Source of the DNA: DATFXM01 sp035315885
GTDB lineage: Bacteria; Acidobacteriota; Blastocatellia; UBA7656
Direction: 5' to 3'
NCBI GenBank assembly: GCA_035315885.1
Contig: DATFXM010000101.1
Location: forward strand, 81,488 to 145,487
DNA length: 64,000 nt
In this document: positions 17,715 to 25,342 of the stretch, in pieces
Position numbering within the stretch: the first letter of the stretch is position 1
Layout of the letters: every line of letters begins with the position of its first letter
Made by a program: the position numbers and the translations under genes
The notes under the pieces: model-generated
Told to the model about the DNA's origin: nothing
Database searches by the model: none
Seen by the model: only the letters and a program-made list of their open reading frames with translations

Positions 17715-18212
17715 CTAGGACCTGGGGGTGAGCGGTGCTGTGCCGAAATTCACTGCGAAGCGCGCGCACCATATGGTAACTGACTTGTACTTGCCGAGGT
17801 CAGCAGTCATGGGCACGTCATAGTTTTGATCACCAATATTGCCTTTTAGCGAACCAAGCTCCACAAATCCCGCTCGAGTGACTGTCTCATTATCGGTGGC
17901 ATCCTGAGCTGCCACCAGGTACACATGGACATCAGGGCCGTTTGATGTCGCGAAGTTTGTTAATCGGAGCACGCGCTTGCCGTCGGGCAACTGATGAATT
18001 GTTGCCGTTCCTGCCGTCTTGTGCGCTCCGTCGTGGAAGCTGCCTTCGGCTATCGTGATTGGCGATGAAGCAGCCGCCGATTTAGCTCCGCCAGACGAGG
18101 GGAATTCTTCATTGACTTTGGCGTTGACGAAGAGCCGCTCGGGACGGAAGAGATACCAGCCGGTTGCCAGCACAACCAGCGCTGCCGCAATCAGAATCAT
18201 TCGTCGGTTCAT
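17715..18212 (-). CDS. Exported DM13-domain protein
   Basis: The protein has 165 residues. The start at 18212 follows AAGGAGAG; a longer frame upstream only translates a heptamer repeat. An N-terminal membrane anchor or signal (ILIAAALVVLATGWYLF) is followed by a DM13 domain (about 55-160): AEGSFHDGAHKTAGTA, RVLRLTNFATSNGPDVHVYL, GSLKGNIGDQNYDVP and VTIWCARFAVNFGTAPL. The near-invariant DM13 cysteine is present (Cys149), consistent with the proposed redox role of this domain. The gene lies upstream of and codirectional with the sigma/anti-sigma pair and downstream of the selenoprotein, which suggests one redox-stress regulon. Confidence 0.87.
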   Translation of the reverse strand: MNRRMILIAAALVVLATGWYLFRPERLFVNAKVNEEFPSSGGAKSAAASSPITIAEGSFHDGAHKTAGTATIHQLPDGKRVLRLTNFATSNGPDVHVYLVAAQDATDNETVTRAGFVELGSLKGNIGDQNYDVPMTADLGKYKSVTIWCARFAVNFGTAPLTPRS

Positions 18213-18301
18213 TTGTGACTCTCCTTTTGAGTGTTCCTGGAGGTGCTTGCATCCTCCAAACATTGAATGACTCGTCGAGGGAGAAATATTCCACCAGTCT
18301 G

Positions 18302-18457
18302 CTGAGGAGTGCTGGGTGCTGAGTGCCGGGCGCTGAGTGCTGAGTGCTGAGTGCCGAGTGCTGAGTGCCGAGTGCCGAGTGCTGAGTGCTGAGTGCTGAG
18401 TGCTGAGTGCTGAGTGCCGAGTGCTGAGTGCTGAGCGTCGAGTGCTGAGTGCTCGGT
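18302..18457. repeat. Tandem heptamer array, consensus GTGCTGA
   Basis: About 22 head-to-tail copies of a 7-bp unit (GTGCTGA with GTGCCGA variants) run without spacers between the DM13 gene and a palindrome cluster. Because 7 is not a multiple of 3, all frames translate into the same heptapeptide-type repeat (STQHSAL on the minus strand). The array resembles the short tandemly repeated heptamers known from cyanobacteria and other repeat-rich genomes. Confidence 0.9.
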
Positions 18458-18623
18458 GCAACCCCGAAGGGGTTGCGTCGACCAGCCCAGGGTTGCCGTC
18501 TGCGGCTACCCTGGGTAGCAATCGAGCGAGAATCCCAACCCTGAAGGGGTTGCGGAAGTACCGGCCGGTCAAGACTCAGAAATGTCCGCTTTGACTCAGC
18601 GGGCGCCAACCCCGTTGGGGTTG
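18458..18623. repeat. Cluster of four intergenic palindromes (REP-like)
   Basis: Four hairpins follow one another: GCAACCCCGAAGGGGTTGC (18458-18476); a longer one with arms CCCAGGGTTGCCG and CGGCTACCCTGGG (18486-18515, one mismatch); CAACCCTGAAGGGGTTG (18536-18552); and CAACCCCGTTGGGGTTG (18607-18623). Three share the same CAACCCC core. The group adjoins the heptamer array and has the look of a mobile, REP/BIME-like intergenic element. Confidence 0.85.
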
Positions 18624-18698
18624 AACACAGATTTCGCGACATTTCAGATCTAGCCAGGATGCCGAATGCGTCTTAAATCAGCCATCCGCCGGCGAAGC

Positions 18699-19244
18699 TT
18701 ACTTGAGCTTCATGAGTTCGCCCAGAATCGCGTCGTTCAGAGCGCGAATCCGGTAGTCCTCATTGAAAAAGCTCCAGCGCACTACGCCGCTCTTATCAAT
18801 CACGAACACCGCCGGCTTGGCAATCTTGCCTTCCGCGTTGTAGAGATCGTAAGCGTCGATGACCTTGTGATCTGTGTCAGAGAGAACCGGGAACCGCAGC
18901 TTGAGTTTGCCGGCGAGCTCGCTGCTCTTGTCGGGACCATCGACGCTGATGGCTAAAATCTCGGCGCCGGCGGCAGTGAACTTATCGTAGTCTGTGGCCA
19001 GACTGGCCAACTGCTTTCGGCAATACGGTCACCAGTACCCGCGATAGAACACGAGCACTACGTTGCTCTTGCCGCTGTAATCTTTCAGCGCGACGCTCGT
19101 CCCCTTCGTTGACGGTAAGCCGAACAGAGGAGCCGGATCGCCGACCTTCGGCACCGAGGCCAGCGAGACTATCGCAAACAGAGTTGAGAGCATGAATGTC
19201 TTGAACATTAGTAGCATAATCACCATCCAATTCTTACTCGGCAT
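18699..19244 (-). CDS. Peroxiredoxin-like selenoprotein, copy 1 (in-frame TGA read as Sec)
   Basis: The product is an AhpC/TSA-fold thiol peroxidase-like protein of 181 residues including Sec. A signal peptide (FMLSTLFAIVSLASV) precedes the domain VGDPAPLFGLPSTKG. The frame has one TGA at 19029-19031 (residue 72) in VLVFYRGYW-TGA-PYCRKQLASL, exactly where relatives have the first Cys of CPYC. Beyond it the fold continues intact (ILAISVDGPDKS, VLSDTDHKVIDAY, KPAVFVIDKSGVVRWSF) to a normal stop at 18699. A hairpin 24 nt after the TGA fits a bacterial SECIS. The paralogue at 41.0 kb has the same TGA. I therefore read it as selenocysteine, not as a broken gene. The start could also be an ATG a few codons downstream. 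It should act outside the cytoplasm on peroxides or disulfides. Confidence 0.8.
18992..19013 (-). promoter_or_regulatory. Candidate bacterial SECIS hairpin, copy 1
   Basis: On the minus strand, immediately inside the coding region after the TGA, TGGCCA pairs with TGGCCA around GTC. Written in the SECIS register, the apical segment is AGTCT. The loop lies 24 nt past the TGA, within the distance known for bacterial SECIS elements, and resembles the GGTCT loop recognised by SelB in the E. coli formate dehydrogenase message. Confidence 0.6.
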
Positions 19245-19275
19245 TCAACCGCGACTCGGGGCGGATGGGTTGCGA

Positions 19276-20865
19276 TTAGTTTGGAGTTCGTGTCTTCTCC
19301 TTGGCTTGCTGACGACGCCAAGCGTAATACGCATCGAGTGCCTTCAGCTTCTCAATATTCGGCACTGGCCTCGCACTGCTGGCGTCATCGAAGAACATCA
19401 CCTTCTGGTCTGTCTCGCTGAACGCGGGCCAGGACGGTAGGCCGGCGCCGTTGGGGTCTCCCAACTTCGCGAAGTTGATCCAGTAGGTGCTCATCAAATC
19501 CGATAGTTTTCCGTCTCCAGGCTGTGGCGCGGGGCCGAGCATGCCGGCAGAATTGCCGAAGACAAAGGAAATCTCGGAGCCGTGGTTGGCACCATCGGGC
19601 GTCGCAGGGCTGCGATGATCGAAGTAGTAGACGTACGCTTTGCCCTTGCCGTTCTGCGACTGGAGTCGCGCCCACACCCACGTATGCCACGCAAACGCCG
19701 TCTCGCGGAATATGTCTTTGGTAGATCTTAAAGCTTCTTTGTCGGTGGCGTGTGGATAGGCGTTCAGGATCGTGTCTGCCCGAGCGCCAAATCCAGCGCG
19801 TATCTGTTTTTCGAACGCGTCCCGTGTGACGGCATTGCGCACGAACAGCGCACCTTCGTCGGAATTGGTGCCGATCAGCACCGGCGTGTCGTTGAAGCTG
19901 CGCGCTTGATACATCTCATATTGATCGCCGGGCAGCACATATCCATCGGCGACTGGCCAGAAGCGGCCGAAGCTGGTTGCGTCAAGCGGTTTCTGGATTT
20001 GCTGTGCACTCAACGCTCGAGCTGACTTGATATCGTTGGCGCCAAGTCCTTCGAGAAAACCTTTGCCAGCGGATTCGGCCAATTGGAGGCCGGGAACGTT
20101 TTGGCCTCCTTCGTTAGCCAACTTTACCGGAGCGAACGAGCCACCGCTCTCGGATATCACACGATGAAAGAGACCTTTCGCGGCAGGTGAGGCGGCGAGC
20201 ATGCTGACTGCTATGCCGCCGGCGGATTCGCCAAAAATGGTGACTCGAGAAGGGTCTCCTCCGAACTGCGCGATATTGTCCTTCACCCAACGTAACCCCG
20301 CAATCATATCCTGGAGACCATAGTTGCCCGACCCCTTGCCGCTTTCACGGGTGAGATCCGGATGCGCGAGGAATCCGAACGCGCCCACACGATAGGCGAC
20401 GCTCACCAGGACCACACCTTTCTCGGCGAACTTTGTTCCATCGTATAGAGGGGCGCTAGTCGCGCCGACAGCAAAGCCGCCACCGTAGATCCAAACCATG
20501 ACCGGAAGTTTCTCGCCCTTGCCCTTCGCCCCGGTCCAGACGTTCAGATAGAGGCAGTCCTCACTGAAATTGGTTGGTGCATGCATCATATTCGCCAGGA
20601 CTGGATCCTGCATACAAGCAGGCGCGAACGCGTCAGCCTTCTTTGTTCCGGTCCAGGGCTTCAAAGGTTGAGGCGCTTTCCAGCGGAGGTCTCCTATCGG
20701 AGGTGCGGCGAAGGGGATGCCTTTGAACGAGGCCACGCCGGTGGCCACGACACCTTGCACTTCGCCTCCCGTAACCTTCGCTGTCTGGATTTGTGACAGC
20801 GCGTTCTCCCTCGCCGCGAGTATCAGGGTGACCGAGAGCATGCTAAACAACCAAGTCTTCTTCAT
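19276..20865 (-). CDS. Secreted type-B carboxylesterase
   Basis: The protein has 529 residues with a signal peptide (LFSMLSVTLILAA), after a GGAGGC ribosome site. It is an alpha/beta hydrolase of the carboxylesterase/cholinesterase family: oxyanion hole GGG at 128-130, nucleophile Ser214 in FGESAGG, acid Glu337 in NSDEGALF and His428 in DGANHGSEISF. The EDCLYLNVW motif is also present. It should hydrolyse esters in the periplasm or outside; the substrate is unknown. It is the first gene of a minus-strand run that continues 31 bp later with the selenoprotein, then the DM13, sigma and anti-sigma genes. Confidence 0.93.
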   Translation of the reverse strand: MKKTWLFSMLSVTLILAARENALSQIQTAKVTGGEVQGVVATGVASFKGIPFAAPPIGDLRWKAPQPLKPWTGTKKADAFAPACMQDPVLANMMHAPTNFSEDCLYLNVWTGAKGKGEKLPVMVWIYGGGFAVGATSAPLYDGTKFAEKGVVLVSVAYRVGAFGFLAHPDLTRESGKGSGNYGLQDMIAGLRWVKDNIAQFGGDPSRVTIFGESAGGIAVSMLAASPAAKGLFHRVISESGGSFAPVKLANEGGQNVPGLQLAESAGKGFLEGLGANDIKSARALSAQQIQKPLDATSFGRFWPVADGYVLPGDQYEMYQARSFNDTPVLIGTNSDEGALFVRNAVTRDAFEKQIRAGFGARADTILNAYPHATDKEALRSTKDIFRETAFAWHTWVWARLQSQNGKGKAYVYYFDHRSPATPDGANHGSEISFVFGNSAGMLGPAPQPGDGKLSDLMSTYWINFAKLGDPNGAGLPSWPAFSETDQKVMFFDDASSARPVPNIEKLKALDAYYAWRRQQAKEKTRTPN

Positions 20866-20901
20866 GTTCCTGCCTCCATTTGGAAAGCTGAGACGAATCT
20901 C

Positions 20902-21727
20902 TTATCTGATATTAATCATTCGACGGAGAGTCGGAATTTGTTCGGAGTGAGGGTTCCTTCTCAAGGTTCGTTGACCGCGCCAAAGTGTGGACGACCTTTC
21001 AAGGGCCCCTACACTGGCGGCTATTGTTCGTTCGATCCGGTGGTCTGGACGGAACGGACCGAATACTAGCGAAGCATCGCTCATCATTTCAAACTCGTCC
21101 AGAGGATAGCAATTTCTCGAGGCGGTCCGCATATGTCCGGCTCGAGGATCCAGCTTCCGTTCAAGCGAAAGCATGGTCTCTCTTACCAGGTGACAGCCGC
21201 CTCGAGTATGTAACTCCACATAGTCGCTCGCAGCGCCGATCCACTCTACGTCCGCAGCCAGCACAATTTTGAATTCGCGTACCGTTCCTCACGCTGAAGC
21301 GCGACAGATACTCGGAGTCCGAGTCCAGCAACTTCATTACACGTTCTATCATTGCGCGCTTCGAAGTTGAATTCACGAGTTCCCGAGCGCGGTCCACCGC
21401 CAGGTCAAATCTCGCGTCATCAAGCGGCTTCAGCAGATAATCCAACGCGTGAGCCTCGAACGCGCGCACTGCGTGTTGCTCATAAGCAGTAACGAATATG
21501 ATACCTGGGAGGTTCTCCTTCGGTAGCGTTCGTACTACATCAAAGCCGTCCATTCCCGGCGTCTGCACGTCCAGAAATACGATATCCGGCTCAAGCTCCG
21601 CAATTCTCTCAGCTGCGGACAGTCCATCTCCACACTCCGCGACGATTTCAATGTCCGTGAATTCGCGAAGTCTCACAATCACGCCGCGGCACGCCAGCGG
21701 TTCGTCATCAACAACTACTACACGCAC
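20902..21727 (-). pseudogene. LytTR response regulator, frameshifted
   Basis: The gene starts at a GTG (21727) after GAGGAGAAAC. The receiver domain is intact: VVVVDDEPLA, phosphoacceptor Asp in PDIVFLDVQTPGMDGF, Thr/Tyr switch in FVTAYEQHAV and Lys in YLLKPLDD. A LytTR domain starts (RFSVRNGTRIQ), but the frame then shifts near 21262 and continues in another frame as LAADVEWIGAASDYVELHT and LVRETMLSLERKLDP. The last third of LytTR is no longer recognisable. The upstream kinase fragment overlaps its start, so this was once a LytS/LytR-type two-component pair that is now broken. Confidence 0.75.
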
Positions 21728-22011
21728 GTTTCTCCTCGCTGTTGTCCTCGCCAGGGAAGCTCGATCGTGACTTCGCAAACGTCGTCCTTTGGCCGATCAA
21801 GATCGAAGCGATGATCGGTGCCATATAGCATTCTCAACCGTTGGGCAGTGTTGCTCAGGCCGATCCATTTCCAGCCCCGATGTCGCACGGTTTCACATTC
21901 GGGTCGGCAGAATTCCTCACCACGATCTGAAGGTGGCCGTTGCATCGACGGCTGTGGATCTCAATCGTTCCTCCCGCCACGAGAGGCGTAATACCATGTC
22001 GCACTGTCAAT
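21718..22011 (-). pseudogene. Sensor histidine kinase, C-terminal remnant
   Basis: The minus strand encodes VRHGITPLVAGGTIEIHS and LQIVVRNSADPNVKP in one frame, then WIGLSNTAQRLRMLYG and VCEVTIELPWRGQ in another. These are the N-box tail, G1 and G2 regions of a LytS-type HATPase domain, with a frameshift near 21885. Everything upstream (sensor and dimerisation parts) is missing and the fragment abuts an unrelated plus-strand remnant near 22011, so a deletion junction lies there. Confidence 0.7.
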
Positions 22012-22331
22012 GAGAACTTTGTGATTCCCCCGGGCGATCCTAGCTATGAGGTCCGAGCACGCTGCAACATCGAAGAGAACTGCCACATCACAAACCTGAT
22101 GCCGAACATGCACTAACGGGGAAAGATTCTCAGTTCAGACTTGTGTATCCAAACGGCGAGTCAAAAATAATTCTTTCTGTCCCACGTTATGATTTCAATT
22201 GGCAGACGCGGTATCAGTTCAAAGAGCCGGTGGCCGCGCCAAAGGGAAGCAGGATCGATTGTGTCGCGCACTTCGATAATTCAAGCGGCAACAAATCAAA
22301 TCCTGACCCAACCAAACGGGTGAGGGTTTAA
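22012..22331 (+). pseudogene. Copper-type monooxygenase-like protein, C-terminal remnant
   Basis: The frame ENFVIPPGDPSYEVRARC, then HITNLMPNMH, reaches a TAA; after a 1-bp shift it resumes as GKDSQFRLVYPNGESKIILS, VPRYDFNWQTRYQF and DCVAHFDNSSGNKSNPDPTK. This order (IPPGDPxY, LxPHMHxRGKD, YPxG, VPxYDFNWQ, AHFDNSxxN) is the C-terminal copper domain seen in peptidylglycine-monooxygenase-like proteins of Acidobacteria. The M-H-L-R-G-K-D ligand motif is broken by the stop. The N-terminal part is gone. Confidence 0.72.
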
Positions 22332-22400
22332 ACTTTTTCAAATCTATGTAGATTTCATCAATCGCTGTTCGACATACTAATGAAAGCGGGCGCCGTAATT

Positions 22401-22424
22401 TGCGACTCGTATAAATGAGTCGCA
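22401..22424 (+). promoter_or_regulatory. Palindromic operator overlapping a -10 box
   Basis: TGCGACTC (22401-22408) and GAGTCGCA (22417-22424) are exact reverse complements 8 bp apart, and the spacer holds TATAAA (22410-22415). The site ends 39 bp before the SMP-30 gene start. A dimeric repressor bound here would block the promoter. The regulator is unknown. Confidence 0.5.
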
Positions 22425-22463
22425 GGTCATCGTCGAGGTTTTCGTTTCGTCGAGGTTCGTTTC

Positions 22464-23321
22464 ATGGATACAAATGACTCACGAGAAGAAGCTACGCAAC
22501 AGGATTTGAACGTCTTGATGGCGGGTCTGGCAATGGGCGAGTCGCCACGTTGGCATGATGGGCGACTTTGGTTTTCGGATTGGGGCGCGCAAGAGATTAT
22601 AGCGGTCGATGTTGACGGTAACAGCGAGGTGATAGTGCGTGCTCAATTCGGTCTCCCATTCTCTATCGACTGGCTGCCGGATGGTCGTCTGCTCATCATC
22701 TCCGGGCGCGAGAGTCTGCTGCGACGGCGCGAGCCGGACGGATCGTTGGTGACACATGCTGACTTGAGCGGCCTGTCGGACAAAGGATGGAACGAAATCG
22801 TTGTGGATGGCCGCGGCAGTGTCTACATCAACGGCGGCCCCGGAATCATCGCGCTTGTCAGACCCGATCGCACGGTTCAACAGGTGGCCGATGGCATCGC
22901 GTTTCCTAACGGCATGGCGGTGACTCCGGATAACAAGACTCTGATCATCGCTGAATCTCACGGCAAGAGACTAACCGCCTTCGACATTGCTGATGACGGT
23001 TCCCTGTCCCACCGACGGGTGTGGGCCGATCTGGGTGCTGGCGTTCCCGATGGTATCTGCCTCGATGCCGAGGCCGCCGTCTGGTACGCGGACGTGCCCA
23101 ACAAACGCTGTGTGCGCGTCCGCGAGGGTGGTGAAGTGCTCCAATCAGTCAACGTTGATCGCGGCTGCTTCGCCTGCATGCTCGGCGGCCCCGAAAACAA
23201 AACGTTATTTATAGTAGCGACTGAATGGCGTGGGATGGACAAGATTGCAGAAGTTGCGCAAGCGCGAACGGGAAAGGTGCTGACCATTGAGGCACCCGTT
23301 CCGCATGCTGGATGGCCTTAG
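22464..23321 (+). CDS. SMP-30/gluconolactonase-like beta-propeller, cytosolic
   Basis: The protein has 285 residues without signal peptide. It shows the family landmarks: GLAMGESPRWHDGRLWFSD with the metal-ligand Glu, WLPDGRLLI, DGRGSVYING with Asn, FPNGMAVTPDNKTLIIAESHG with Asn, and VPDGICLDAEAAVWYADV with Asp. The Glu/Asn/Asn/Asp set fits a divalent-metal lactonase site, so a sugar or other lactone is the likely substrate. The gene stands alone with a palindromic operator upstream. It is distinct in sequence from the longer exported SMP-30 protein at 58 kb. Confidence 0.85.
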   Translation: MDTNDSREEATQQDLNVLMAGLAMGESPRWHDGRLWFSDWGAQEIIAVDVDGNSEVIVRAQFGLPFSIDWLPDGRLLIISGRESLLRRREPDGSLVTHADLSGLSDKGWNEIVVDGRGSVYINGGPGIIALVRPDRTVQQVADGIAFPNGMAVTPDNKTLIIAESHGKRLTAFDIADDGSLSHRRVWADLGAGVPDGICLDAEAAVWYADVPNKRCVRVREGGEVLQSVNVDRGCFACMLGGPENKTLFIVATEWRGMDKIAEVAQARTGKVLTIEAPVPHAGWP

Positions 23322-23432
23322 AGCTCTCAGCCTGTAAAACGTCACGTGGATCGCGCAAGTCTCAAAGTTGCGACAAGGCGATCGCCCGATTCCAGAAGGA
23401 GTTGTCTCCTTTACTTCATAAGCTCGTTTTCC

Positions 23433-23660
23433 TCAAGGGGCCATGCCTTCGTCCATCCAGCGTTTGAATAGAGCTACCCGGTCCTTCGGCCAGGCGCCAT
23501 CGCACGGCATGCTACCGTCTTCCAGACGCGAATGTATCCCCGCCGCTTTTCCTTTGACATCGTCATACGACGAGAGGTCGAGCCCCTTGTGCTTCATGGT
23601 GTCCACGTCCGGCGTATCTCGAAACAGCGGTCGGATATCGCGTGCAAAACTGAGTGCCAT
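23433..23660 (-). CDS. Small protein of 75 residues, cytochrome-c-like region without heme motif
   Basis: The start at 23660 follows GGAGG; the longer frame upstream has no ribosome site. The protein opens with FARDIRPLFR, contains MKHKGLDLSSYDDVKG and DGSMPCDGAWPKDRVALFKRW, and ends in a short tail. The FxxDIxPLF start and the GxMPC...FxxWxxxG end recall the edges of planctomycete-type cytochrome c modules, but there is no CxxCH, so it cannot bind heme c covalently. A conserved-looking single Cys remains. The function is unknown. Confidence 0.7.
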   Translation of the reverse strand: MALSFARDIRPLFRDTPDVDTMKHKGLDLSSYDDVKGKAAGIHSRLEDGSMPCDGAWPKDRVALFKRWMDEGMAP

Positions 23661-24280
23661 TTTTTTCAAACCTCCGCAGTAAACACTGCTGTTGAACAAT
23701 TCTGTATTAAATGAGTTCCTCAGTTCCAAGTTGTTTGCGTGAGTGCGAGTACACCACAAACGAACGGGCGAATCAATGCGAAGGTATCTCTCTCCGTTAC
23801 CGGCTCACCAAACCAGGCCTTCAACGCGAGTGATACTCATCCGCCAACCCGAATAATCGCAAAGGCGAGGGTGCGAACTCGGCCGTAACGAACAGTCGAG
23901 TAACACATTGCGTTGACGCTCGCGCGAAGTCTGGTCCATCATCCCGCCTTAATTGTGTTAACGGCGCTATTGAGGATTATGGTGGCGACAACGTCAACAG
24001 TGATCGTGTTGGTGGACCCCGTTGACAGCTCTTCGCTGAAGACTCACACAAAGAATGCGGAGGCAAGCGCCGGTCCACGTCTTATAGGATGTGTAGTCTC
24101 TTGCCAATGGCCCACCTGCTACGCAGGCAGCCCCGAAGATTGAGTTTATCCAGGCTTGGCCGGCCGACCCTTGTCAATCAGCAGATGAGAACCGTTGACC
24201 GTGGCGTCACCGCTGACTGTAAGTTGAATCTCGCCCCGAGGCGCGCAGATCCTCTGAGGCAGGTGGCAGGTACGGGACCA
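23661..24280. other. Gene-free stretch with one possible coding remnant
   Basis: Most of these 620 bp show nothing. On the minus strand at 24146-24272, directly behind the stop of the toroid gene, an open frame without start codon reads EIQLTVSGDATVNGSHLLID and ends in TAA. Its composition is protein-like and it may be the tail of a lost gene. Confidence 0.35.
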
Positions 24281-25342
24281 CTAGCGAGTCATCACATAAA
24301 GCGCGAAAGTGGTAGCGATCAACGGATCGTCTTCTTTGACCAGCTTCTCAGGGTTTCTGAAGCTTCCATCCGAAGATTGCGGTGGAAGCTCGACGGGCAA
24401 CTTCGGCAGGACTCGTGAGATTGCATGTGCGTAGTAGAATCGTAGTCCCGCTGCCCACGGCTGAGTACTTTGTTCCTCGAAGCCTGGCGCACGATCCGGC
24501 TGATGATGAGTCTCGAGCCAGGCGATCGCTTTAGCGATGCGTGGGTCGTTGTCTGGAACACCGGCGGCGCGCAATGCCAGGACCCCGTCCGCTGTCGCGG
24601 TTCCGTAGCTGGCGAACCGGCCGCCGCTTTCACCGGCTTTGTTGATTTCGGGATTAACCGGGGAGAAGTAGAACCCGCCATCCGGATTCTGTGAGCGTTC
24701 CAAATAGGTCAGCGCTCGGGTAATCGCTTCGTCGGTAGGCCCGACGCCTGACAGCCGCAACCCTTCGAGCACGTGTCGAGTCATCGACAGATCCACGTGA
24801 CCCGCTTGAGGGGGGCGATGAATCGGACCTCCCATGCCCCACCCACCATAAGGCGAATCACTCGTCGACCAGCCGTTCGCTTCGCTGAACTGCTGCGCGC
24901 GCAATTGCGCAATCATCGGTTCAATGATTTTTTCGTAGCCGGGTGTGCGCGTCCTGACCATCGCAGACACTGCAAGAGCAGTCGCGTAATTCGGGTAGTC
25001 TGCAACAGTTTCGTCCATCAGTCCAAGGACGCCGTCGGCATTCGTGTTGGCCTTTATGAACGCTAGTGCGCGATCTACGGCTCCACGTGGTGGTGAGGAT
25101 TCACGGTCAGGCACGCCGAGCAACGCCACAAGCACAAAAGGCGTGAGCGATTGTCCGGAGCGCAACACGCCGTAGGTTGAGCTGTGAAAGCCGCCATCTT
25201 CAGCCTGTTGCGACCACAGGTACCGCGCGGCGTTCCTGAGCTGAGTGTTGTCACGACGCGAGCATCCGGTTGCGGCCGCTGCGCAGGCGCTTCCGGCCGC
25301 GGCCAGCGCGTTCAGCAGAAATGCGCGCCGGTCAATTGACAT
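24281..25342 (-). CDS. Alpha/alpha-toroid (prenyltransferase/squalene-cyclase repeat) protein, exported
   Basis: The protein has 353 residues. The N terminus DRRAFLLNALAAAGSACAAAATGC is a Tat-type signal with a possible lipobox, so the product is probably an exported lipoprotein. The rest holds prenyltransferase-like repeats with QxxDGGF motifs (QQAEDGGFHSS, QNPDGGFYFS) typical of squalene-hopene cyclase toroids. The catalytic DxDD of class II cyclases is not seen, so a terpene cyclase activity is doubtful. Its first codons overlap the end of the next toroid gene upstream by 11 bp, which indicates coupled expression. Confidence 0.82.
   Translation of the reverse strand: MSIDRRAFLLNALAAAGSACAAAATGCSRRDNTQLRNAARYLWSQQAEDGGFHSSTYGVLRSGQSLTPFVLVALLGVPDRESSPPRGAVDRALAFIKANTNADGVLGLMDETVADYPNYATALAVSAMVRTRTPGYEKIIEPMIAQLRAQQFSEANGWSTSDSPYGGWGMGGPIHRPPQAGHVDLSMTRHVLEGLRLSGVGPTDEAITRALTYLERSQNPDGGFYFSPVNPEINKAGESGGRFASYGTATADGVLALRAAGVPDNDPRIAKAIAWLETHHQPDRAPGFEEQSTQPWAAGLRFYYAHAISRVLPKLPVELPPQSSDGSFRNPEKLVKEDDPLIATTFALYVMTR

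Noticed and set aside
18302..18457. CRISPR array
   Set aside because: Units are 7 bp and directly adjacent, with no spacers and no cas genes.
18109..18642. A long minus-strand open frame with repeated STQHSAL peptides, and a similar one ending at 18572
   Set aside because: A 7-bp repeat keeps all frames open, so the frames are a by-product of the heptamer array. The real DM13 start at 18212 has its own ribosome site.
19029..19031. TGA as sequencing error or pseudogene mark
   Set aside because: The identical codon is TGA in the diverged paralogue at 41308, all other codons are intact in both, and the position is the active-site Cys.
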